Made by a program: the position numbers and the translations under genes. DNA of 12,264 nucleotides. Origin: DASYAN01 sp036501345. Lineage in GTDB: Bacteria > Chloroflexota > Ktedonobacteria > Ktedonobacterales > Ktedonobacteraceae. How positions within the stretch are numbered: position 1 is the stretch's first letter; each line of letters starts with the position of its first letter. This document shows positions 1-6,279 of the stretch, piece by piece. The DNA lies in NCBI GenBank assembly GCA_036501345.1, contig DASYAN010000285.1, positions 1 through 12,264 of the forward strand. Direction: 5' to 3'. Under the pieces are notes generated by a model. That model ran no database searches. It was given only the letters and a program-made list of their open reading frames with translations, and was not told the DNA's origin.

Positions 1-1275
1 TGGTATAACTATAGCCGATTCAACTGTGAGAATTTCCGCTTGTGGTATTGTCTCAAGCATTAGAGCAGAAGACTCGCTAGGTGTTTGCCCCTTGAGTGGA
101 TGAGGTAGGCTAACATTTTCTACATTAAGAGGATTTGTATCCTGTGAAAGGGAGGAAGTCTGTAGCTGAGACTGCAGAGCGGTTATGGGCGATGCGGTCG
201 CAGAAGTTGTTTTCCTTTGCAAGGGTATGCTGGCATCGATGAGGGCTTGAGCCTTGGCCGATTCTATTCTCTCAGACTCAGCTCTAGAGGGAGCACCAGA
301 CGATTTAGATGACTGAGATGCTACACGCTTGGTGGCACGCTTGCGGATGGGGGATGAAATATTTTCTGCTTTGGCTGATGGTATAGGATGAGATATAGAC
401 TTGTGCTTACCAGCATAGATTGAGCGTAAAAGAGGGAAAGCAGGTGGAGGTGACAAAACGGATTGAAGCACTTCTAGAAATAGTGAGAAGTCAAAAAAGC
501 GCTCATCAGGATCATTCGCCAGGGTTTTGAGTACAGCTACTTCAAGGGAGGCAGGTAGATCAGCTACACTCTGGGAGAGTGGGGCAGGCAGCCCGTTGCT
601 CTGGTGTCCCATCATGGAAGAAAGACTCTGAGCGGCAAATGGAACTTGTCCGGTAATTAGCTCATAGGCCAAGCAGCCCAGAGCATATTGATCACTGCGT
701 GTGTCACAGGTGCCAGAAAATTGCTCTGGAGCTAGATAACAGAAAGCATACTCTTGTGAGGTCTGGTCACGGATGATGGCATCCTTCCTCTCAACAAGAG
801 AGAAATCTGTCAATACAATTTGACCATCGGCCTCCAAGAGAATATTTTCCGGTTTGATGTTGCCATGAATGATGTTGCCATGAATGATGTTGCGTTCATG
901 GGCATAAACCAGAGCTTGCCCAACTTGTGACACGATGGTGAGAGCCTCCCCTAGTTCCAGACGCCCAGAGGAGAGCTTCTTCAGGCTGTTGCGTAAAGAA
1001 CCATTGGGCCGATATTCCCGTACGACAAAGGGTTGCTCTTGCTCTATCCCCATATCCAGGATTGGTGCCAGATGCGGATGCTCAAGCTCTTTGATGCGTT
1101 GGGCCTTCTTGAGCAGGTTCTCACGCTCATGGGGGAAGCGGAAAAGCGACGAAGCGAACACAGTGATGACTACCTGACGTTCAGGTTCAGTGGTTGTAGA
1201 TGCTAGGTAGGTCGAATGCGAATGCTTTTTTGCCAATTCTGTCGTGAGATTGTACTGACCAAATATTTTTTGCAT
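1..1275 (-). CDS. Ser/Thr protein kinase-like protein, probable pseudokinase (3' end outside window)
   Basis: Reading the minus strand from the ATG at 1275-1273 gives 425 open codons to the window edge, so the C-terminus is missing. GAGG seven bases upstream supports the start. Residues about 8-270 have a Hanks-type kinase fold: a HPHLAP strand, a KPENIL catalytic-loop remnant (141-146), TDF (156-158), APEQF (182-186), SDQYALG (194-200) and DPDERF (255-260). Key catalytic residues are replaced. No glycine-rich loop is visible near residues 10-25. The beta-3 lysine position reads VVIT (Thr38). HRD is HGN (137-139), so the catalytic Asp is Asn. DFG is DFS (157-159). From the family, loss of the Lys and the HRD Asp usually means little or no phosphotransfer, so a scaffold or ligand-sensing role is inferred. 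After residue 275 comes a Ser/Pro/Thr-rich, probably disordered tail with basic patches. Any membrane or sensor domain would lie off the window. Confidence 0.85.
   Translation of the reverse strand, partial: MQKIFGQYNLTTELAKKHSHSTYLASTTTEPERQVVITVFASSLFRFPHERENLLKKAQRIKELEHPHLAPILDMGIEQEQPFVVREYRPNGSLRNSLKKLSSGRLELGEALTIVSQVGQALVYAHERNIIHGNIIHGNIKPENILLEADGQIVLTDFSLVERKDAIIRDQTSQEYAFCYLAPEQFSGTCDTRSDQYALGCLAYELITGQVPFAAQSLSSMMGHQSNGLPAPLSQSVADLPASLEVAVLKTLANDPDERFFDFSLFLEVLQSVLSPPPAFPLLRSIYAGKHKSISHPIPSAKAENISSPIRKRATKRVASQSSKSSGAPSRAESERIESAKAQALIDASIPLQRKTTSATASPITALQSQLQTSSLSQDTNPLNVENVSLPHPLKGQTPSESSALMLETIPQAEILTVESAIVIP
856..893 (-). repeat. 15-bp tandem duplication inside the kinase catalytic loop
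   Basis: The plus-strand unit gatgttgccatgaat occurs at 856-870 and again, identically, at 871-885, followed by eight bases of a third copy. On the coding strand it duplicates the five residues NIIHG, giving HGNIIHGNIKPEN where the family normally has a single HRDxKPEN. The frame is kept. Confidence 0.9.
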
Positions 1276-1400
1276 ACCTATTCCTCTTTCAACAGGCATT
1301 TTCTGTTTGACGGTTCCCTGAGTAAACAATCGCGTGTATTCAAGAAAGTTCTCAGTGACTTTTGCATCATTCAAACTGTCACCATGAACCGCCAAGGTCG

Positions 1401-1429
1401 AGTATAGCAGCAAAGGACCTGTCTGGGAA
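1401..1429 (-). promoter_or_regulatory. Candidate sigma-70-like promoter for the kinase-like gene
   Basis: On the minus strand TTCCCA (1429-1424) and TATACT (1406-1401) are separated by 17 bases. They match the -35 consensus at 4/6 and the -10 consensus at 5/6. This would leave a leader of roughly 120 bases before the ATG at 1275. It is a sequence match only. Confidence 0.3.
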
Positions 1430-1566
1430 CTGACAAGCACCTGACAACTTGCACAATCTCGAAACGCGAAATTTGTCACATAGATGTCCTACCAATGTTA
1501 GTCTCAACTAGTAATAGGGACCCGAGCCGTCAACACACATTTGTGATAATTGTCCCTGTTTCCCTC

Positions 1567-1595
1567 TCAAAAAGCATTGAGGATTCTGCTATATT
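1567..1595 (+). promoter_or_regulatory. Candidate extended -10 promoter for the first GT-C gene
   Basis: TGC-TATATT at 1587-1595 fits an extended -10 element. A weak -35 (TCAAAA, 1567-1572) lies 17 bases upstream. Transcription would start near 1602, about 50 bases ahead of the coding region. It is a sequence match only. Confidence 0.35.
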
Positions 1596-1651
1596 TTCCT
1601 TAGCACGAGGTTACTGCGTCTCAATCGAGAAAACTGCAAAGATAGTGAAAT

Positions 1652-3643
1652 ATGATCATGTTCTTGAGGAGCAGCAAGTATACAAAGATCGGTCCCTATG
1701 GACTCGGTGTTTTGTTGCTCATAACCGTGGCTGTGACGCTTAGGCTGATCTTGATCAGTAATGGATGGCCCTTGACCAATAGTGATGAAGGAATCTGGGG
1801 GCTCCAAGCTCTGCATATTCTCACTCTGGGCGAACGGCCCATTTTTATGTATGGACAAAACTATATGGGCACTATCGAAGCCTATCTGGGTGCTTGCTTC
1901 TTTTGGCTCTTTGGCCCATCTCTCTTGGCCCTACGTCTGGGTGTTATGCTCATGTATACCGGGTTCCTGATCGCACTTTACTTGTTGGCTCGTCTGCTTT
2001 ATAGTAAAGGAGTCGCACTTGCAGCCCTTTTCTACTTGTGCTGGGGATCTAGTGATACACTCTTTGGACAACTTATGGCGCAAGGAGGGTATGTCGAGAC
2101 ACCGCTTTTTGGAATACTATCGCTCTTGCTGGCAAGCTGGCTTGTGCTCTCTTTCCATTCAGACATGAACCCGCAAGGGTTATTCCCAGAGGGGACACGG
2201 CGAAAACGCCATCTCGCCTATGGATGTCTCGGAGGAGTGATCGGTTTGGGCATCTGGATCCACCTGTTGGTCCTGCCTTTTGTTTGCACCTCTTTGTTCT
2301 TGCTTCTCCTGTTCTGCCACCGCGAATTACGTACTCGAGCCATCCTCTTCGGAGTTCTGGGCTTTGTGATCGGCGCATTTCCTCTCCTTCTCTTCAATAT
2401 TCAGCATTTCCAGGATAATTCACTACTGGTGCTTTGGCATCTGTATCGAGCAGGAGGTTTGCAGTTGCCATCAGGCGAAAACCTCGGAACATGCATTCTG
2501 GGAGCGATTCTGATTACCATTCCCACAGCAACTGGCGCTAATCCCCTTTGTCCGATATCTGAACCAAACCCGTGGATTCATCAACTCTCCTTATCATGCA
2601 TGGGATTTCAAGCAAACTGGGGCGTGGGTGTCGTCATCCTATGGGCTCTGGCAATATCTGCTGTCATTAAAGAACTGCTAAAGCAGCGTCAAGTCCTTTC
2701 TACTTCAGGCTCTCCTGCTGAAAAAGAGCATTTGGTTCGTTGTACCTGTCGATTCATGTTGCTAGCGAGTGTAGGCCTGACTGCGCTCTCCTACGCGACT
2801 AGTCCTAATGCAGCACTTTATCCGGCCAGCACTGCACGCTACTTGGTTGGGCTCCCAGTGGCAACTCCTGCAATCATCGCATTTCTCTGGCCTGGACGTA
2901 CGCTCAGTAAGGCGGCATTGACCCGCTTGGTAACTGTATGGACGATTGGAAAAATTGCTACTATTATAGCATTATGCATCTTTTGTTTTGTTGGTGCAGC
3001 ATTAATTCTTGAAATGATCAATACCTTTCGTCAGATTTCTGCAACAATCCTTCCCGTCAAAGCCGGATTTTACTTGATGGAGCCGCTGGTGGTAACTTCT
3101 GCACTCGTTGTATACTTCTGGCTCAAGCGTTCTCAAGCAGGCTCTACATTGCCTCATTCAATTGTAAAATGTTATATTAAAGATATTATAAAAATATTCC
3201 TTTTTTGCTTCATTGTTTTTATATTGCTCTGTGGAACTGTCAGCACCTTTCGGAGTATTCCTGATACACAAAAAAACATGCAACGTCAGAACACATTAAT
3301 AAATAGTTTACTTCACCACCATGCTCCGCATATCTACTCTGATTACTGGACCTGCAATCGTCTTATCTTTCTCAGCGATGAACGCATCATCTGTAGTGTC
3401 CTCAATACAGACTTGAGCCTAGGACAAAATCGCTATCAACCCTACGAGCAAATTGTGGCACGGGATCGCCACCCTGCCTATGTCTTTGAGGTGGATAGTG
3501 GTCCTGGCGATTTCCAGGATCAGGCTGTCGTAGATGGCATTTCACTGAACTGGACTTTTACACAGCACTTCGCGGCATCGTATCATCGCTTCAACCTTGC
3601 GGGATTCGCAATCTATCTGCCAGTGAGCAATGGTCCTACCTGA
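1652..3643 (+). CDS. Polytopic GT-C/PMT-type glycosyltransferase-like membrane protein
   Basis: This 663-residue protein has many hydrophobic segments, beginning at residues 18-37, and a soluble tail of about 110 residues. In the first extracytoplasmic loop, NSDE (43-46) fits the acidic motif that GT-C enzymes of the PMT/ArnT type use for metal and catalysis. It is followed by a conserved-looking YGQNYMGTIEAY (67-78). GT-C enzymes move sugars from polyprenyl-phosphate donors on the outer membrane face; the substrate here cannot be read. The tail contains HAPHIYSDYWTC and is shared with the next gene. The ATG at 1658 is an alternative start, because the paralogue aligns there and both are preceded by ATATGATC. 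No strong Shine-Dalgarno is seen for either. A stretch near 3165-3225 is distinctly AT-rich. The functional class is inferred from topology and the NSDE motif; an uncharacterised membrane protein is the alternative. Confidence 0.8.
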   Translation: MIMFLRSSKYTKIGPYGLGVLLLITVAVTLRLILISNGWPLTNSDEGIWGLQALHILTLGERPIFMYGQNYMGTIEAYLGACFFWLFGPSLLALRLGVMLMYTGFLIALYLLARLLYSKGVALAALFYLCWGSSDTLFGQLMAQGGYVETPLFGILSLLLASWLVLSFHSDMNPQGLFPEGTRRKRHLAYGCLGGVIGLGIWIHLLVLPFVCTSLFLLLLFCHRELRTRAILFGVLGFVIGAFPLLLFNIQHFQDNSLLVLWHLYRAGGLQLPSGENLGTCILGAILITIPTATGANPLCPISEPNPWIHQLSLSCMGFQANWGVGVVILWALAISAVIKELLKQRQVLSTSGSPAEKEHLVRCTCRFMLLASVGLTALSYATSPNAALYPASTARYLVGLPVATPAIIAFLWPGRTLSKAALTRLVTVWTIGKIATIIALCIFCFVGAALILEMINTFRQISATILPVKAGFYLMEPLVVTSALVVYFWLKRSQAGSTLPHSIVKCYIKDIIKIFLFCFIVFILLCGTVSTFRSIPDTQKNMQRQNTLINSLLHHHAPHIYSDYWTCNRLIFLSDERIICSVLNTDLSLGQNRYQPYEQIVARDRHPAYVFEVDSGPGDFQDQAVVDGISLNWTFTQHFAASYHRFNLAGFAIYLPVSNGPT

Positions 3644-3860
3644 ACATTATCAATATAGATATCTGATGCGTTTCGTGCTCATAACCGGGAATGGCTAACC
3701 ATCACTATTTAGTACCATTGGTGGCAATTACTCTCGCTGATGCCGCTTCGAATAAAGAGTCTGGTATTGTATCCTTCGGAGGATGCGATAAATCGTCGGG
3801 TGATCCAATTCGCAATTCGTTGTGCTCCTCCCTTTATTTTGAAGAGCAAGGATATGATCA
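3644..3860. other. Spacer between the two GT-C paralogues
   Basis: This 217-bp gap has no convincing gene. It holds a perfect short hairpin, ATCCT-TCGG-AGGAT at 3771-3784, not followed by a T-run, so it is not a typical intrinsic terminator. It also holds an AGATATCT palindrome just after the upstream stop. No good promoter was found. AAGG about 10 bases before the ATG at 3861 may act as a ribosome binding site. Confidence 0.5.
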
Positions 3861-5130
3861 ATGTTAGCTTGGAATAGCAAGTATAGGAAGATTGGTTCCC
3901 ATGGACTTGGTCTTCTGCTCCTTATAGTCGGAGCAATGCTTCTGAGAGTGGTTTTAATTAGTAGCGGATGGCCTGGGATCAATAGTGATGAAGCAACCAT
4001 GGGGCTCAATGCTCTGCACATTCTCACTCGGGGCGAACGGCCCATCTTTTTCTATGGACAAAATTACCTGGGCACTATTGAAGCCTATCTTGGTGCTTTC
4101 TTCTTCTAGCTCTTTGGTCCATCTCTTTTCGCCCTACGCCTAGGTCTTGTGGTCATATATGCTGGGTTCTTGCTAGCGCTCTATTTGCTGGCTCGTCTGC
4201 TTTACAGCAAAGGTGTTGCTCTCGCTACCGTCTTCTTCTTGTGTTGGGGATCTAGCAACACACTCACTATACAACTTATGGCAATCGGCTCTCTCGAAGT
4301 ACTGCTTTTTGCAACACTATTGCTCGGGTTGTCATGCTGGCTAGCATTCTCTGTTGATTCAAGCATAGGTTCGCAACAGCAACCCTCAGAGGGAACACGG
4401 CGGAAACGTCTTGTCGCTTATGGATGTCTGGGTGGTGTGATCGGTTTGGGTCTCTGGAGCAATATGCTGGTCCTGCCCTTTGTCTGTACTTCCTTGCTTT
4501 TGCTTCTTCTCTTCTGCCGCAGCGAATTGCGCACCCGAGCCAGTCTCTTCGGGCTGCTTGGCTTTGTGATCGGTGCATTTCCCCTTCTTCTCTTTAATAT
4601 CCAATATCCCCTAGAAAATTCGCTAGTGACGCTTTGGAATCTTCACAGTTCAGGTGGAGCTTCGCTGGCGGGGCAAAATCTGGGTCTATCGTTATTGTTA
4701 TCTAGGTTAGAGGGAACGATCGTGATTAGCATCCCTATGGCAACTGGTACTAATTCCCTCTGTCCAATATCTGCTGAACCGAGCCAATGGGTTCATCAAC
4801 TCTCGCTATCATGCACGGGATTTCAAGCATGTTGGGGTTTGGGCGTCATCATCGTGTGGACTCTAGCTTTGTTTACTGCTGTCAGAGATCTGCAGCGACA
4901 GCGTCAAACCTTCTCTATCTCGGGGTCTGCTGCCGAAAAAGAGCATCTTGCGCGTTGCACTGGCCGACTGATGTTGCTAGCGAGTGTAGGCCTGACCGTG
5001 CTTTCCTATGCGACTAGCCCTGCACCTGCCGTTGTTCCAGTCACCTCCTCGCGCTACCTGGCTGGGCTACTAGTGGCCACTCCGGCAATTGTTGCATTTC
5101 TCTGGCCCAGGTTTTCTCTAGGACAGGTTG

Positions 5131-5170
5131 CGAGCACGATACCCAAAGGGCACATGGTAAGTCGGGTCCC
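5131..5170 (+). repeat. Dispersed ~40-bp repeat, copy 1 (inside the GT-C pseudogene)
   Basis: Aligned without gaps to 12211-12250 this copy matches at 33 of 40 positions by my count, including an identical GATACCCAAAGGGC core. Six of the seven differences are transitions. It lies at the left end of the segment where the pseudogene stops resembling its sister. CAAAGGG (5144-5150) and CCCTTTG (5168-5174) also form a small inverted pair in this copy. Confidence 0.75.
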
Positions 5171-5203
5171 TTTGATGGTAAATATTGTCAAAATTAGTTT
5201 CTT

Positions 5204-5289
5204 AGGCATGCGTCAGATCCACTTGACAGTTTTGTACTTGTGCAAGGTCAACACTGTCAAGCAAAATCGCCCACTTTTGACGCATGCCT
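5204..5289. repeat. Nested inverted repeat (palindromic element) inside the GT-C pseudogene
   Basis: AGGCATGCGTCA at 5204-5215 is perfectly complementary to TGACGCATGCCT at 5278-5289. Inside this, CTTGACAGT at 5222-5230 pairs with ACTGTCAAG at 5253-5261. The nesting would give a long, interrupted hairpin in DNA or RNA. The sister gene has nothing like it at the aligned place. It may be a small inserted palindromic element translated in frame. Confidence 0.7.
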
Positions 5290-5701
5290 TAGGTTTGATT
5301 AGTCTGATTTTGATCTTAGGAACTAGCAACCCCTTTCATCAAATTTCTGGTGCACAAAGGCTCTATCAACGACAAGACACATTAATAGATGGTTTACTTC
5401 GTCTCCATGCTCCGCACATCTACTCGGATTACTGGACCTGCGATCGCCTTATCTTTCTGAGCAATGAACGCATCATCTGCAGCGTTCTTGAGGCAGACTT
5501 GGGTCCAGGACAAAATTGCTATGAACCTTATGCTCAAATTGTGAAACAGGACCCTCACTCTGTCTATGTCTTTGATACCGAGAATGGTACTGGCATTTCC
5601 CAGGACAAAGCTTTCACACAGCGTTTCGGGGCACAGTATCTCCGCTTGTATCTTGCAGAATATGCAGTCTATCTGCCAATGAGCAAAGGAAATCAAGAAA
5701 G

Positions 5702-6244
5702 TCATTGAGTGCTTTCGACAGCAACGAGAGTTCGCCGATAACGACGCTGATGCCAGAGCCACCAAATGAATCCCATAGCGGGTATGGTACCAATCAGCCA
5801 GCCGAGCCAGACGGGGATGGCACCAAGTGCTGCTGCCGTGATGGTAATACTTCCGCTGCCATGGCCTTGCGGTCCGTTTAGTTGGACTACGATTTCCCAT
5901 GCACCTTGCACTGGAACATGCAGTGAACCTTCTAAGGTGCTATGTTGCCCAACTGCAGGTTTTAAGGGAGTATAGAGGTTCACTGCATCAGTGCCCAAAC
6001 CTGGTTTTGCTATGACCTGACCTGAGAGCTGGGGCGAATAATCATGGGGAACAACTATCACCTCAAATGGTTGATCAGTGACAGGCGGATTCTGGGAAAG
6101 ATCTATATCAATAATGTAAGGACCTGCCATAACTGTCTCGCTAGATGCAGGCTTTGCTGCTGCCCAGACAACTTGGAATGGTAGCATCAGAAAAAAGAGG
6201 GAAATTAGAGCAAAAAAAGCCCTAGCGACCAGAAATTTGCGCAT
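5702..6244 (-). CDS. FixH/YtkA-like exported membrane-anchored beta-domain protein
   Basis: This 180-residue protein starts with a clear signal peptide (RK, a hydrophobic run, then WAAAKP near residues 27-32). A beta-rich domain follows at about 40-135, with the pattern PVTDQPFEVIV and, later, a GAWEIVVQL strand. One transmembrane helix (about 139-162) ends in a basic tail, WHQRRYRR. The G-x-W-E pattern near the domain end is typical of YtkA/FixH/CopC-like periplasmic domains, which often sit with copper or respiratory proteins. It has several histidines but no cysteine, so a classical cupredoxin copper site is absent. The ATG at 6244 was chosen because GAAAGGG lies eight bases upstream and the signal peptide begins there. 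An in-frame ATG at 6301 overlaps the upstream gene and adds a charged, non-signal stretch. It is 35 bp downstream of the 411-residue membrane protein gene and probably cotranscribed with it. The exact function is unknown. Confidence 0.75.
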   Translation of the reverse strand: MRKFLVARAFFALISLFFLMLPFQVVWAAAKPASSETVMAGPYIIDIDLSQNPPVTDQPFEVIVVPHDYSPQLSGQVIAKPGLGTDAVNLYTPLKPAVGQHSTLEGSLHVPVQGAWEIVVQLNGPQGHGSGSITITAAALGAIPVWLGWLIGTIPAMGFIWWLWHQRRYRRTLVAVESTQ

Positions 6245-6252
6245 CACTGCAT

Positions 6253-6259
6253 CCCTTTC
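6253..6259 (-). promoter_or_regulatory. Ribosome binding site fixing the FixH/YtkA-like start
   Basis: GAAAGGG on the minus strand lies eight bases before the ATG at 6244-6242, inside the 35-bp gap after the upstream stop. It favours this start over the in-frame ATG at 6301. Confidence 0.6.
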
Positions 6260-6279
6260 GCTTAATGTCGTAAAAATTT

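Larger units (their letters stand above)
1276..1651. other. Divergent intergenic spacer between kinase-like gene and GT-C gene
   Basis: This 376-bp gap separates two divergently transcribed genes. The short open frames in it show no recognisable protein character. It contains one candidate promoter on each strand, listed separately. A loose inverted pair (AGGGAC near 1516, GTCCCT near 1551) flanks a small CACA-TT-TGTG palindrome. No terminator or RNA gene is apparent. Confidence 0.6.
3861..5708 (+). pseudogene. Second GT-C/PMT-like paralogue interrupted by one in-frame TAG
   Basis: This is a tandem paralogue of the preceding gene. The same frame runs from ATG 3861 to TGA 5708, with one stop, TAG at 4107-4109 (codon 83). 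The sister gene has TGG (Trp) at the aligned position in FFWLFGPSL, so a single G-to-A change explains the stop. The rest is intact: NSDE (41-44), YGQNYLGTIEAY, the membrane segments and the HAPHIYSDYWTC tail. A GTG at 4149 could restart translation into a 519-residue open frame, but that product would lack the NSDE loop and first helices. Between about 5108 and 5318 the protein no longer resembles its sister, is shorter by about 43 residues, and is built on repeat-like DNA. Alternatives are a sequencing error or stop readthrough; I see nothing that supports recoding. Confidence 0.8.

Noticed and set aside
1495..1743. 82-codon plus-strand open frame before the first GT-C gene
   Set aside because: It has no recognisable protein features and overlaps the GT-C start in another frame; the paralogue has no equivalent.
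3771..3784. ATCCT-TCGG-AGGAT hairpin as a transcription terminator
   Set aside because: The stem is only five base pairs and no T-run follows it.
3728..4045. 105-codon minus-strand open frame across the spacer and start of the second GT-C copy; part (TIYRILRRI) vaguely resembles a transposase helix
   Set aside because: Most of it is antisense to the conserved NSDE/YGQNY region of the paralogue, no domain can be followed, and no terminal repeats are present.
4107..4109. TAG as a pyrrolysine or other recoded codon
   Set aside because: The aligned residue is an ordinary tryptophan in a membrane helix and no recoding element or machinery is visible.
5394..5900. 168-codon minus-strand open frame
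   Set aside because: It is antisense to the conserved tail of the GT-C paralogue and out of frame with the FixH-like gene; the composition is that of a shadow frame.
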